A DNA stretch of 64,000 nucleotides from Mesorhizobium sp. dw_380. GTDB lineage: Bacteria > Pseudomonadota > Alphaproteobacteria > Rhizobiales > Rhizobiaceae. The translations under genes were made by a program, and so were the position numbers. Location of the stretch: positions 62,001 to 126,000 of the forward strand of contig NZ_JAFFIW010000011.1 in NCBI RefSeq assembly GCF_018588885.1, written 5' to 3'. Below the pieces are notes generated by a model. That model saw only the letters and a list, made by a program, of their open reading frames with translations. It was not told where the DNA came from and searched no databases. Position 1 is the first letter of the stretch, and the number at the start of each line of letters is the position of its first letter. This document shows positions 53,627-61,992 of the stretch, piece after piece.

Positions 53627-55077
53627 CTGACGACCCTTTCCGCCAGGGCGAGGAAATAGTCCGGGAAGATGCCCATCGCCACCGACAGCATGGCGGTCGC
53701 GACCAGCGGAATCGTCAAAATCGGATTTTCACGAACGGTCGCCGGGCATTCCTGCGCCTCCGTCCCGAAGAAAGCGACATAGCTGACCGGTAGGAAATAG
53801 GCGGCGTTCAGGACCGAACTTACCAAGAGCACGATAAGGAACGGGGTCTCCCCGGCCTCCACCGAGCCGAGCGCCAGATACCACTTGCTGATAAAGCCCG
53901 CAGTCGGCGGCACCCCGATCATGCTGAGCGAGCCGACGAAGAACGCCCCCATCGTCCAGGGCAGCCTGCGGCCGATGCCGGCCATATCGCTGATGTTCCG
54001 CTTGCCAGACGCGCAATAGATCGACCCGGCGCAGAAAAAGAGCGTGATCTTCGAGAATGCATGCGCCGCGATGTGGATGATCCCGCCAACCATCGCGACG
54101 GGCGACAGCAGAACCGCGCCCAGCACGATGTAGGAGAGTTGGCTGACCGTCGAATAGGCGAGCCGCGCCTTCAGGTCGTCCCGCGTCAGGGCGTAGATGG
54201 ACGCCATCAGGATCGTGAACGAGACCACATAGGCCGTAGCGATGCCGAGCCCCAGCCCGCCCACCAGCCCTGCGCCGAAGACGTGGAACACGACGCGCAG
54301 CACGCAGAACACACCCATTTTGACGACGGCAACCGCATGCAAGAGCGCGCTAACCGGTGTCGGCGCCACCATCGCGGCAGGCAGCCAGGCGTGCATCGGC
54401 ATCACCGCGGCCTTGGCGAAGCCGAAGAGATAGCAGAAATAGACGACGGTCAGCAGCGGCGCCGAGGCGTCGACCCCCGCCAGCAGCCCCCCCGGCACAA
54501 AGTCGAGCGACCCCGCAATCTGGTAAGTCAACGCCAGTGCGGCCAGAAGCACGCTTTTCGACGCGCCCATCAAATAGACAAGGTACTTGCGGCTGCCCGT
54601 CCATCCCTCCTCGTCCTCGTGATGGTAGACAAGCGGATAGGTAACGAGGCTCAGCACCTCGTAGAAGATCACCAACGTGAACAGATTGGCGGCAAAGGCG
54701 CCCCCGGCGGCGGCCGCGAGGCTGGCGGCGAAGCAGGCGAAGAACCGGGTCTGCGCATGCTCATTCAAGTGCCGCATGTAGCCGATGGAGTAGATCGACG
54801 CCACGATCCACAGCAGCGACGAGACGGTGGCAAACACCATGCCGAGCGCATCAACACGGAAGGCGAAGTCGATCCCCGGCAGAATCTCGAACAGGCGCAA
54901 ATCGACTGTCCCGCCCGCCAGCACCGTGGGCGCCATCGAGGCGACAATTGCGAACATGGCGATCGCGGCCAACGGCGAGACGGCATCGCGAAGGTTCTCG
55001 CGTTTGTTTAGAAGGAGAACTGCAAGGGCCGCCAGAACGGCGACGGCAACGGCGAGCAGCGGCCGGATCGATATCAC
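53623..55077 (-). CDS. MrpD/NuoM-like antiporter-type subunit (extra pump-type subunit)
   Basis: A 484-residue membrane protein of the MrpD/NuoM superfamily with about 14 membrane segments. Conserved segments are FRVDALGMVFATVSSLLWIVASIYSIGYM, LFTLVIFYEVLSLVTYPLV with the channel Glu, KAAVMPMHAWLPAAMVAPTPVSALLHAVAVVKMGVFCVLRV and LKARLAYSTVSQLSYIVLGAVLL. It starts with GTG, 4 bp after nuoK. With NuoN, NuoM and the 586-residue protein it makes four antiporter-like subunits in one cluster, one more than canonical complex I. Whether it enters the complex is not known. Confidence 0.85.
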   Translation of the reverse strand: MISIRPLLAVAVAVLAALAVLLLNKRENLRDAVSPLAAIAMFAIVASMAPTVLAGGTVDLRLFEILPGIDFAFRVDALGMVFATVSSLLWIVASIYSIGYMRHLNEHAQTRFFACFAASLAAAAGGAFAANLFTLVIFYEVLSLVTYPLVYHHEDEEGWTGSRKYLVYLMGASKSVLLAALALTYQIAGSLDFVPGGLLAGVDASAPLLTVVYFCYLFGFAKAAVMPMHAWLPAAMVAPTPVSALLHAVAVVKMGVFCVLRVVFHVFGAGLVGGLGLGIATAYVVSFTILMASIYALTRDDLKARLAYSTVSQLSYIVLGAVLLSPVAMVGGIIHIAAHAFSKITLFFCAGSIYCASGKRNISDMAGIGRRLPWTMGAFFVGSLSMIGVPPTAGFISKWYLALGSVEAGETPFLIVLLVSSVLNAAYFLPVSYVAFFGTEAQECPATVRENPILTIPLVATAMLSVAMGIFPDYFLALAERVVR

Positions 55078-55080
55078 CGG

Positions 55081-55386
55081 CTATCCTTTCATCATGGTCA
55101 CTTCGTCGACCTTGAGGGTGGACTTGTTCCTCGCGAGGGCGACCAAGATGCCGAGGGCAACGGCAACCTCCGCCGCAGTGATTGCGATCACGAAGATTGC
55201 AAAAATCTGCCCGCGGAAGTCGTCGTAGTAATGCCCGAAAGCGATGAAATTGATGTTGACCGAGTTGAGCAGCAGTTCCAGCGACATCAGCACGACCAGG
55301 ATATTGCGTCTGAGCAGCACGCCCGCCGCACCGATCACGAACAGGACCACTCCGAGCACGATATACCACCAGAGCGGCACCATCAC
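55081..55386 (-). CDS. nuoK: NADH-quinone oxidoreductase subunit K
   Basis: A 101-residue membrane subunit with three segments. The conserved acidic residue lies in [27 protein letters not shown], and a second in [21 protein letters not shown]. It overlaps nuoJ as ATGA. The C-terminus ([13 protein letters not shown]) is the usual NuoK tail. Confidence 0.94.
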   Translation of the reverse strand: MMVPLWWYIVLGVVLFVIGAAGVLLRRNILVVLMSLELLLNSVNINFIAFGHYYDDFRGQIFAIFVIAITAAEVAVALGILVALARNKSTLKVDEVTMMKG

Positions 55387-55883
55387 TCCGGCTCCTTCCG
55401 CGCCAGCACGATGGCGCCTACCAGGGCCGCCAGCAGGATGACGGAGGCGACTTCAAACGGCAGGAGATAGTCGGCGAAAAGCGTCGTGCTGAGGTGCCTG
55501 ACCTCACCGCCGGTGCGCGTTGCGACGAGCTCCGCGACCGAAAAGCGGTCGCTCCTGAGCACCAGTACAAGCATCTCGACCGCAAGCAGGACGAGCAGCA
55601 CCAGAACAGGCAGGTTGCTGCCCGGCAAGAACCGCTGCAACACCGCTTCACGCACATCAATCATCATGATCACGAATAGGAACAGGACCATGATCGCGCC
55701 GACATAGACGAAAATTTGGATGACCGCGAGCAACGGCGCCTCGAGCAAGACGAAGATTGCCGATACCTGTAGGAAACATGCCATCAGCGCCAATGCGCTA
55801 TGAACAGGATTGCGCGCCAGGACCAAGGTCAGTGCCGTGACCACGGACGCCGCAGCGAACAGAAGAAAGAACCCCTGATCCAT
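55383..55883 (-). CDS. nuoJ: NADH-quinone oxidoreductase subunit J
   Basis: A 166-residue membrane subunit with five segments. [52 protein letters not shown] contains the family's conserved glycine-rich helix. I chose the ATG at [11 protein letters not shown], with a GGAGGAG ribosome-binding site about 8 nt upstream, rather than a GTG ten codons earlier. It is the first gene of the long minus-strand nuo cluster. Confidence 0.93.
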   Translation of the reverse strand: MDQGFFLLFAAASVVTALTLVLARNPVHSALALMACFLQVSAIFVLLEAPLLAVIQIFVYVGAIMVLFLFVIMMIDVREAVLQRFLPGSNLPVLVLLVLLAVEMLVLVLRSDRFSVAELVATRTGGEVRHLSTTLFADYLLPFEVASVILLAALVGAIVLARKEPE

Positions 55884-55913
55884 CGACGCCGCTCCTCCGT
55901 TGCGAACTGTCAC

Positions 55914-56505
55914 TCGGCGCGACAGGGCCGGACTTGAGATAGCTGTCCACTTCCGTTCACAAATTGTGCCCTAGTATCGGATTTTTCTCAAGATTATCGC
56001 GGCTTGCGCTACGCTAAATCTCTGCACATATGAGAGAGCGTAGCGCCCCAGCTCAATTTCCGCGTTGCGTTTGGGAGAGTTGGGTGTCACTCAGGGCGCT
56101 GTCTGCCGGGCAGGGTGGGTGTTCATCGCACGGCAGCGCTGCACCTTCGTCGTTCAATCCGATGGCCGAGAACCTCGCGAAAGCCTTCGCTTGCATTCGC
56201 ACAAGTCGATTGCCGTAAGCCATACGGAATAATGCGGGAATTTTAAGAATCCTGACCCGCGTGTCATTATCCCAAGACCTCTGCGCGCTTCTTGGGAGAC
56301 ATGCATTAGCACTTGATCTTCCGCCAAGTTCCATAAATGCGGAGAGCGTCAGGGCAATGGCCGCCCCTTCACATCATCGAGGCACAACTTGTGAGCTCAG
56401 GGCTACTTCTGAGTGCATGCTCCGTTGATTTCATTGTGAAATTCAGTCCGGGAGCGCTACCACAGAAAGGAAGATTTTTTATACATTTCAGTGGGTTATG
56501 GATTT
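55914..56505. other. Non-coding gap between nuoJ and tRNA-Met, about 590 bp
   Basis: No gene is recognised; the short open frames show no homology or ribosome-binding site. AT content is higher than in the neighbouring genes. It contains a strong hairpin, listed separately. The nuo promoter should lie in its left part, next to nuoJ. The right part next to the 3' end of the tRNA gene is where an integrated element would join the chromosome, but no integrase or clear attachment site is visible. Confidence 0.5.
56006..56046. promoter_or_regulatory. Bulged inverted repeat upstream of nuoJ
   Basis: A perfect 10-bp inverted repeat (GCGCTACGCT and AGCGTAGCGC) encloses a second 4-bp stem (CTCT/AGAG) with a 9-nt loop. 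It lies 123 bp before the nuoJ start. There is no T-run, so it is not a typical intrinsic terminator. It could be an operator for a dimeric regulator of the nuo cluster or a structured RNA end. Confidence 0.45.
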
Positions 56506-56582
56506 TGGTAGCGGGAGAGGGACTTGAACCCCCGACCCCAGGATTATGATTCCCGTGCTCTAACCAACTGAGCTACCCCGCC
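56506..56582 (-). tRNA. tRNA-Met(CAT), elongator type
   Basis: A 77-nt tRNA on the minus strand. The 7-bp acceptor stem starts GGCGGGG, the D-arm reads TAGCTCAGTTGGTTAGAGC, the anticodon loop holds CAT flanked by TCATAAT, and the T-arm holds GGTTCAAGTCC; the CCA end is encoded. The first base pair is G-T. The 3' end faces the accessory DNA on the left. Confidence 0.95.
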
Positions 56583-56822
56583 AGGGCGGCGAAAGGCCCG
56601 AAATCCGCCTTAAACCGAAAGGCATTTCGAGGCGTTCGCCAAGGTCGCGCGGATATAAGGTTGGGAGGGCGAGCCTGTCAAGCTTCGAAGCATTCTATAT
56701 CGGCGCATATTCTCATTGCCCAAAAAGCTTTGCCGCGCGGACATTTGGTTGCAACCGCCGGGGTTGAGTTCGAAGGGGCACGTCGCTATGTCTCGGCCAC
56801 GAGTTTTTAGAGTTTGAAACAG

Positions 56823-57782
56823 ATGAAGCCGCGCATTGCAGTCCTCGGTTGCGGATACTGGGGCAGCAACCACATCCGCACCCTCAAGGCGCTCGGCGCG
56901 CTGCACGCGGTCTCAGACGCCAACCGTGCCCGTGCCGAAGGTTTTGCCAGCGAACAGGATTGCCTGGCGATCGAGCCCGACCAACTGTTCGTCCGGGATG
57001 ACATCGACGCCATCATCATGGCCTTGCCGCCGCAGTTCCATGCCGATCTTTCCGTGCGCGCTGCCGAGAGCGGCAAGGATTTGCTGGTGGAAAAGCCGAT
57101 CGCGCTCACGGTGCCGGATGCCGAGCGCGCGGTGCGGGCGGCCAAGGACAATGGCCGCGTCTTCATGGTCGGCCATGTCCTGCGTTTCCATCCCGCCTTC
57201 GAGACGCTGAAGGGGCTGATCGACAAGGGCGAGCTCGGCGAAGTCCGCTACATCCACTCGCACCGGCTTGGCCTCGGCAAATTCCACACCGAGAATGATG
57301 CGCTGTGGGATCTGGCGCCGCACGATCTGTCGATGATCCTGGCCATCACCGGCACCGAGCCGATCGAGGTGCGCGGCGAAGGGGCAGCGCTGCTCGACAA
57401 CCTCAGCGACTTCGCGCATCTGCACATGCGCTTTCCCAACGGTCTGCGCAGCCATCTTTTCACCTCGCGGCTCAACCCCTATCGTGAGCGGCGGCTGACC
57501 GTGGTCGGCACCAAGGCGATGGCGGTGTTCGACGATGTCGAGCCATGGGAGCGCAAGCTCGCCGTCTACCGCCACGCGGTCTGGCAGGACAGCGGCCAAT
57601 GGGCGTTCACCACCAATGAGCCGTCCTATGTCGCGGTCGCCCAGGGCATGCCGCTGACGCGCGAACTCGAGCACTTCATCCAGTGCATCGAGACGCGCGC
57701 CGAACCGCGCACCAGCGGCGAGGAAGCGATCCGGGTGCTGCGCATCCTGACGGCGGGAACAGTTACCCACACCACGTCGTGA
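56823..57782 (+). CDS. Gfo/Idh/MocA-family oxidoreductase
   Basis: A 319-residue NAD(P)-dependent dehydrogenase. The N-terminal Rossmann motif is AVLGCGYWGSNH and the family EKPIA motif is seen in DLLVEKPIALT; the catalytic-domain segment ENDALWDLAPHDLSMILAITG follows. Similar proteins act on sugar-nucleotide or inositol-type substrates. I used the ATG giving MKPRIAVLG; a TTG three codons earlier is less likely. It stands alone and converges with mnmA. Confidence 0.88.
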   Translation: MKPRIAVLGCGYWGSNHIRTLKALGALHAVSDANRARAEGFASEQDCLAIEPDQLFVRDDIDAIIMALPPQFHADLSVRAAESGKDLLVEKPIALTVPDAERAVRAAKDNGRVFMVGHVLRFHPAFETLKGLIDKGELGEVRYIHSHRLGLGKFHTENDALWDLAPHDLSMILAITGTEPIEVRGEGAALLDNLSDFAHLHMRFPNGLRSHLFTSRLNPYRERRLTVVGTKAMAVFDDVEPWERKLAVYRHAVWQDSGQWAFTTNEPSYVAVAQGMPLTRELEHFIQCIETRAEPRTSGEEAIRVLRILTAGTVTHTTS

Positions 57783-57815
57783 GAGATTGCTGGGAAACTC
57801 TGCCCAGAGAAGGGT

Positions 57816-59006
57816 CTACTCGGCGGGAATCCGCGCCGGCCTGGCGGCAAGCCGGCTCAGCATGGCCTCGGCCTCGGCGCCGCGCTCGGAGCGCTCGATG
57901 AAGCCGCCGCCGAAGACACGGGCTTCGTTGCCGTCATCGGAATAGAGCACGCAAGCCTGTCCGGGCGCGATGCCGGACTCCCCGTCGGCCAATTCGACCG
58001 ACGTCACGCCTGCCTCGTGGCGCAGCACGGCCGGACGCGGCGGCCTGGTCGAGCGCACCTTGGCGAACAGCTCGATGCCGCCTTTGGGAATGTCGGTGAG
58101 CTGCCCGTCGCCGAGCCAGTTCATGTTGCGCAGATAAATCTTGTGCGTCTCCAGCGCTTCGCGCGGGCCGACCACGACGCGGGCCCGTTCGGCGTCGAGA
58201 TGGATGACATAGAGCGGCTCGCCGGATGCGATGCCGATGCCGCGGCGCTGGCCGATCGTGTAGCGCAGGATGCCTTCATGGCGGCCGAGCACGCGGCCGT
58301 CGATATGGACGATGTCGCCCGGATTGGCGGCGGCCGGCTTCAGCTTGGCGATGATATCGGAATATTTGCCCTGCGGAACGAAGCAAATGTCCTGGCTGTC
58401 CTGCTTGGCTGCGACCGTCAGCCCCATCTCCTCGGCGATGGCACGAACCTGCGGCTTCGACAGGCCGCCCAAGGGAAATCTGAGATAATCGATCTGCGCC
58501 TGGGTGGTGGCGAACAGGAAATAGCTCTGGTCGCGGTCGGCATCGACCGGCCGGTAGAGCGCACGGTGGGCGCCATTGGCGCCGGAGCGGATGTAATGGC
58601 CGGTGGCGAGCGCGTCGGCGCCCAGCTCCTTGGCGGTGGCCAGGAGATCGGCGAACTTCACCGTCTGGTTGCAGGAGACGCAAGGGATGGGGGTCTCGCC
58701 GGCGACGTAGCTTTCGGCAAAGGGGTCGATCACCGCCTTGCGGAAGCGCTCCTCATAATCGAGCACATAATGCGGGATGCCGAGCGTCTCGGAGACGCGG
58801 CGGGCATCGTCGATGTCCTGTCCGGCGCAGCATGAGCCGGCCCGGTGGGTTGCGGCGCCATGATCGTAAAGCTGCAGGGTGACGCCGACGACATCATAGC
58901 CTTCGCGCTTCAACAGGCCGGCGACCACGGACGAATCCACGCCGCCGGACATGGCAACGACGATGCGGGTGTTTTCGGGACGTCCGGGGAGGTCGAGACT
59001 GTTCAT
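57816..59006 (-). CDS. mnmA: tRNA-specific 2-thiouridylase MnmA
   Basis: A 396-residue enzyme that makes 2-thiouridine at the wobble position of tRNA Lys, Glu and Gln. The ATP P-loop [15 protein letters not shown], the catalytic cysteine in [14 protein letters not shown] and the second cysteine in [12 protein letters not shown] are visible, and the C-terminal tRNA-binding barrel follows. The start [22 protein letters not shown] fits the family. A housekeeping gene, it supports chromosomal rather than plasmid DNA at this end. Confidence 0.95.
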   Translation of the reverse strand: MNSLDLPGRPENTRIVVAMSGGVDSSVVAGLLKREGYDVVGVTLQLYDHGAATHRAGSCCAGQDIDDARRVSETLGIPHYVLDYEERFRKAVIDPFAESYVAGETPIPCVSCNQTVKFADLLATAKELGADALATGHYIRSGANGAHRALYRPVDADRDQSYFLFATTQAQIDYLRFPLGGLSKPQVRAIAEEMGLTVAAKQDSQDICFVPQGKYSDIIAKLKPAAANPGDIVHIDGRVLGRHEGILRYTIGQRRGIGIASGEPLYVIHLDAERARVVVGPREALETHKIYLRNMNWLGDGQLTDIPKGGIELFAKVRSTRPPRPAVLRHEAGVTSVELADGESGIAPGQACVLYSDDGNEARVFGGGFIERSERGAEAEAMLSRLAARPARIPAE

Positions 59007-59293
59007 GATGCTTTCATTCTGCGCGGCGTCTGAATGCCAATGTCGAGAATATAGGTCAAGCTTTCCGGCGACGCCAGCTTGCAGGGCGATTGACGGATTG
59101 CGGGCGATCCGCGATCGGCCGGATTTTTCCCAGCCAATTCAAGGCCCGCAGCCGGATATTTCAAATGCCTGCGAAAAGACTAACGCGCCGTTCACGATCC
59201 TTACCTAGTCATTAGGGTCTGCTTAGGCAATTTTTAAAGCTGTGGCGGTAACGTGGCGGGGATTGGGTCTTTGAGTTTTTTGTAGAGAGTACG

Positions 59294-59569
59294 ATGACCG
59301 ATCTGGTTAGACCTAGAGTCAAGTATGTTATCGGGCCTGACGGCAGCCCCCTTACGATTGCCGATCTGCCGCCGACGAACACGCGTCGCTGGGTTATCCG
59401 GCGCAAGGCGGAAGTGGTTGCGGCGGTGCGCGGCGGACTTTTGAGCCTCGAAGAGGCCTGCCAGCGCTACAAGCTGACCACCGAGGAATTCCTGTCCTGG
59501 CAGGCGTCGATCGACGAATATGGTCTTGCCGGGCTGCGCACCACGCGCATCCAGCAATACCGGCACTAG
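59294..59569 (+). CDS. sciP: CtrA-inhibiting protein SciP (DUF1153)
   Basis: A 91-residue DUF1153 protein. In Caulobacter SciP binds CtrA and blocks its recruitment of RNA polymerase. The family helix-turn-helix region is RWVIRRKAEVVAAVRGGLLSLEEACQRYKLTTEEFLSWQ. The N-terminal YVIGPDGSPLTIADLPP is conserved. It lies about 2.4 kb from ctrA, as in other Rhizobiales. The 287-bp upstream gap presumably holds a cell-cycle promoter, but I see no full CtrA box. Confidence 0.92.
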   Translation: MTDLVRPRVKYVIGPDGSPLTIADLPPTNTRRWVIRRKAEVVAAVRGGLLSLEEACQRYKLTTEEFLSWQASIDEYGLAGLRTTRIQQYRH

Positions 59570-59657
59570 CCGGCCTGGCCACAATCAAAGGACGCGGCAC
59601 CCCGCGCCCTCTTTTGCTTTCCAAGCGGGTTCTCGGTTTGAGAGTTGCGCCTGGCCG

Positions 59658-60584
59658 TCAGATCGTCAGCGCCACCTTGCCGATCGGCTTGGTGGCGAGA
59701 AAGGCGTGGGCCGCGCCCGCCTGATCGAGCGGAAAGCTCCTGGCGACGTGGACGACGAGCTTCTTCGCCTCGACCAGCTGGCTGAGTTCCAGCAGGCCTT
59801 CGCGGTCGGGCACGACGGACATGCGCTCGACCCGAATGCCTTGCGCACTGGCCTTGGCCTTTGCGGCATCGCTGACATCGAGCAACGACACCAGCACGCC
59901 GCCGCGTTTGACGACCTTCAGCGAGCGTTCGGCATGCTCGCCGCCCATCGGCTCCAGCACCAGATCGATGTCGCGGACTTCTTCGGCGAAATCGCCCCTG
60001 GTATAGTCGATGACCTGGTCGGCGCCGAGCTTGCGCACGAAATCGAGCTTGTCCGGGCTGGCGGTGGCGGCGACCCAGGCGCCGCGCGCCTTGGCGATCT
60101 GCACCGCCATGTGGCCGACGCCGCCGGCCCCGGCATGGACCAGCACACGCTGGCCCGATTTCAATGCGCCGTGGCGGACAAGACCTTGCCAGGCGGTCAG
60201 GCCGGCCAATGGCAACGCGCCAGCCTGGATGTGATCCGCGCCCTTAGGCTTCGGCGCGATTTCATCGGCAGGCACCGCGGCCAGTTCGGCATAGGCCGCC
60301 GCCTGCTTGGGGAAGCGCGGCATGCCGAACACCTCGTCGCCGACCTTGAGGCCGGTGACGCCGGCGCCCAGCGCCTCGACCGTCCCCGAAATGTCCCAGC
60401 CGAGGATGAAGGGCGGCTCGCCAAGCAAGGGATAGTAGCCGGCGCGCACGGCGCCATCGACCGGATTGAGGCCGGCGGCCTTGATGCGAACCAGCACTTC
60501 GCCTGATTTGGGCGAGGGGTCGGGCTGGTTTGCGATGACGAGGACGTCGGGTCCGCCGACGGTATTCTGGATAGCGGCACGCAT
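59658..60584 (-). CDS. NADP-dependent zinc-less medium-chain oxidoreductase (quinone-oxidoreductase-like)
   Basis: A 308-residue MDR-superfamily enzyme without zinc ligands. The N-terminal half has GLNPVDGAVRAGYYP and FILGWDISGTVEALGAGV; the Rossmann motif is VLVHAGAGGVGHMAVQIAKARG. Such enzymes reduce quinones or enones using NADPH. The start MRAAIQNTVGGPDV was chosen by homology. It is divergent from an HxlR regulator with an inverted repeat between them, which suggests induction by reactive electrophiles. Confidence 0.9.
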   Translation of the reverse strand: MRAAIQNTVGGPDVLVIANQPDPSPKSGEVLVRIKAAGLNPVDGAVRAGYYPLLGEPPFILGWDISGTVEALGAGVTGLKVGDEVFGMPRFPKQAAAYAELAAVPADEIAPKPKGADHIQAGALPLAGLTAWQGLVRHGALKSGQRVLVHAGAGGVGHMAVQIAKARGAWVAATASPDKLDFVRKLGADQVIDYTRGDFAEEVRDIDLVLEPMGGEHAERSLKVVKRGGVLVSLLDVSDAAKAKASAQGIRVERMSVVPDREGLLELSQLVEAKKLVVHVARSFPLDQAGAAHAFLATKPIGKVALTI

Positions 60585-60609
60585 TGGAGTCTCCTGCTTG
60601 GTTGGTGCC

Positions 60610-60626
60610 ACTATCATTTGGATAGT
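60610..60626. promoter_or_regulatory. Inverted repeat operator between the oxidoreductase and HxlR genes
   Basis: A perfect 6-5-6 palindrome, ACTATC-N5-GATAGT, sits in the 88-bp divergent gap, 25 bp from the oxidoreductase start and 46 bp from the regulator start. An AT-rich stretch with GATATATAG follows toward the regulator. HxlR proteins bind such short palindromes as dimers, so this is the likely operator for both genes. Confidence 0.6.
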
Positions 60627-60672
60627 AATATCCCCTTGTCCAGTATGTACCTTTTTGATATATAGGCACCTT

Positions 60673-61071
60673 ATGGATAGTGAAGAAAACTCATGTCTGG
60701 GCTATGACGCGTTCCGACGGACATGTCCGTCGCACACGGTGCTCGAGATGCTGGCCAGCAAATGGGTCTATCTGGTGGTTTGCGCGTTGCGCAAAGGCCG
60801 GCAGCGCAACGGCGCGCTTGCCCGCAAGCTCGAAGGCATCACGCCCAAGATGCTGACGCAGACATTGCGGGTGCTGGAGCGTGACGGCCTAGTGCGGCGA
60901 CAGGTCTATCCGGTCATTCCACCGCGCGTCGAATATGAGCTGACCGATCTCGGCCAGAATCTGGCGGGGCTGCTCACCCAGATCAGGTCATGGGCCGAAC
61001 AGCACGCCCCTGAAATCAAGGATGCCCGTGCCAGGGCGTCTATCGCAAATGAAGACGAGTTGGCCGCTTAG
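60673..61071 (+). CDS. HxlR family transcriptional regulator
   Basis: A 132-residue HxlR-type winged-helix protein. The domain is seen in CPSHTVLEMLASKWVYLVVCALRKG, ARKLEGITPKMLTQTLRVLERDGLVRRQVYPVIPPRVEYELTDLGQNL. Conserved Cys10 and Cys18 near the N-terminus could make it redox- or electrophile-sensing, as in YodB/QorR. The ATG giving MDSEENSCLGYDA was used. It is divergent from the MDR oxidoreductase it probably controls. Confidence 0.92.
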   Translation: MDSEENSCLGYDAFRRTCPSHTVLEMLASKWVYLVVCALRKGRQRNGALARKLEGITPKMLTQTLRVLERDGLVRRQVYPVIPPRVEYELTDLGQNLAGLLTQIRSWAEQHAPEIKDARARASIANEDELAA

Positions 61072-61162
61072 GCCGGCGACCTTCACGGCAAATCGGCCCG
61101 AGCCGTTCGAGCAATCGCCTGCTGCATTGCGCGGGCACGCCATGACGTGGATCTCGGCCGGC

Positions 61163-61540
61163 TCAGCCGATCATGGCGCTGCGGCCGCCGGTTTCGGCCT
61201 CGCGAATCTTGGTGTCGCGCGATTCCAGCATTTCGGCCTTGGAAAGCTCCGCTTCAGCTTCGCCGAGTAATGATTCGGCAGCGCTTCGCTGCTGGGCGAG
61301 GTCGCTTTGCGAATTTCTGAGATTGTCGCGGCGCAAGCGCGCTGCCTTGGCGAAGGTCGGATAGGCGAAATGATTGATGTCGGTGATGCCGGCTTTCTTT
61401 TCCTCGGCGGTGATCTGAAGCTCCAGTTCGACAGCCATGCGTTCGAACTCGGCGATCATCATGTCGAGCTGCAGCAGCTGCCGCCGCTTCTCGTTCACCT
61501 GAAACTGTTTCAGCCGAACGAGGTTTTCACGTGACTTCAT
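61163..61540 (-). CDS. fliJ: Flagellar export protein FliJ
   Basis: A 125-residue coiled-coil protein of the FliJ family, the chaperone-escort part of the flagellar export ATPase. It starts MKSRENLVRLKQFQVNEKRRQLLQLD and is almost wholly helical, with heptad patterns up to the C-terminus. In Rhizobiales it usually follows fliI near ctrA; here fliI is not seen in the window. It is divergent from ctrA across a 452-bp regulatory region, so both may be controlled by CtrA. Confidence 0.85.
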   Translation of the reverse strand: MKSRENLVRLKQFQVNEKRRQLLQLDMMIAEFERMAVELELQITAEEKKAGITDINHFAYPTFAKAARLRRDNLRNSQSDLAQQRSAAESLLGEAEAELSKAEMLESRDTKIREAETGGRSAMIG

Positions 61541-61992
61541 GATTCGGTACTCCCGGAAACGCACACCCGCACATATCGTCCAAAACCACCTGGAAAGGCC
61601 CAGGCACTGCCCGTGTCCACCGGCTTTCCCCGAACTATGGGAAACAAAACCCTAAAGTTTTTTGCCGGCGGTAACCATTCGTTTACGGGCATTGTTAATC
61701 ATACGGGTCAGGGCTTAAGGCCGGGTAAAAATTCCGGCCGCCGAAGCGAAGGCGCGTCGATGAGTCCCTGGAGTCGCTTAGTCCAGGTTATTAATGTGTT
61801 GCATTAGGAATTTGGGTCTGTGATTCGTTATTAGATTCAAGAGGGTGTAGAAAGAGGTTAAAAAATCTGATACCGTAGTCGACGGGAAATTAGGTTTTGT
61901 TAACCATTCAATGGCAGCCTCTGCACAAGGCAACCACTGCTCCGGGGCAGGACGGGTCGTGAAATGGTCCGGCGGCAGAAAAGGGGAATGAA
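61541..61992. promoter_or_regulatory. ctrA/fliJ divergent regulatory region with GANTC and CtrA half-sites
   Basis: The 452-bp AT-rich gap holds two GATTC (GANTC, CcrM-methylation) sites at 61822-61826 and 61834-61838. A TTAACCAT CtrA half-site lies at 61900-61907, and near-matches GTAACCAT and TTAATCAT lie around 61671 and 61694. In Caulobacter and rhizobia, GANTC and CtrA sites in the ctrA promoter link it to DNA methylation and autoregulation. The same layout is expected here; no experiment is implied. Confidence 0.65.

Noticed and set aside
56030..56218. Small ORF between nuoJ and tRNA-Met
   Set aside because: No ribosome-binding site or homology, and it starts within the inverted repeat.
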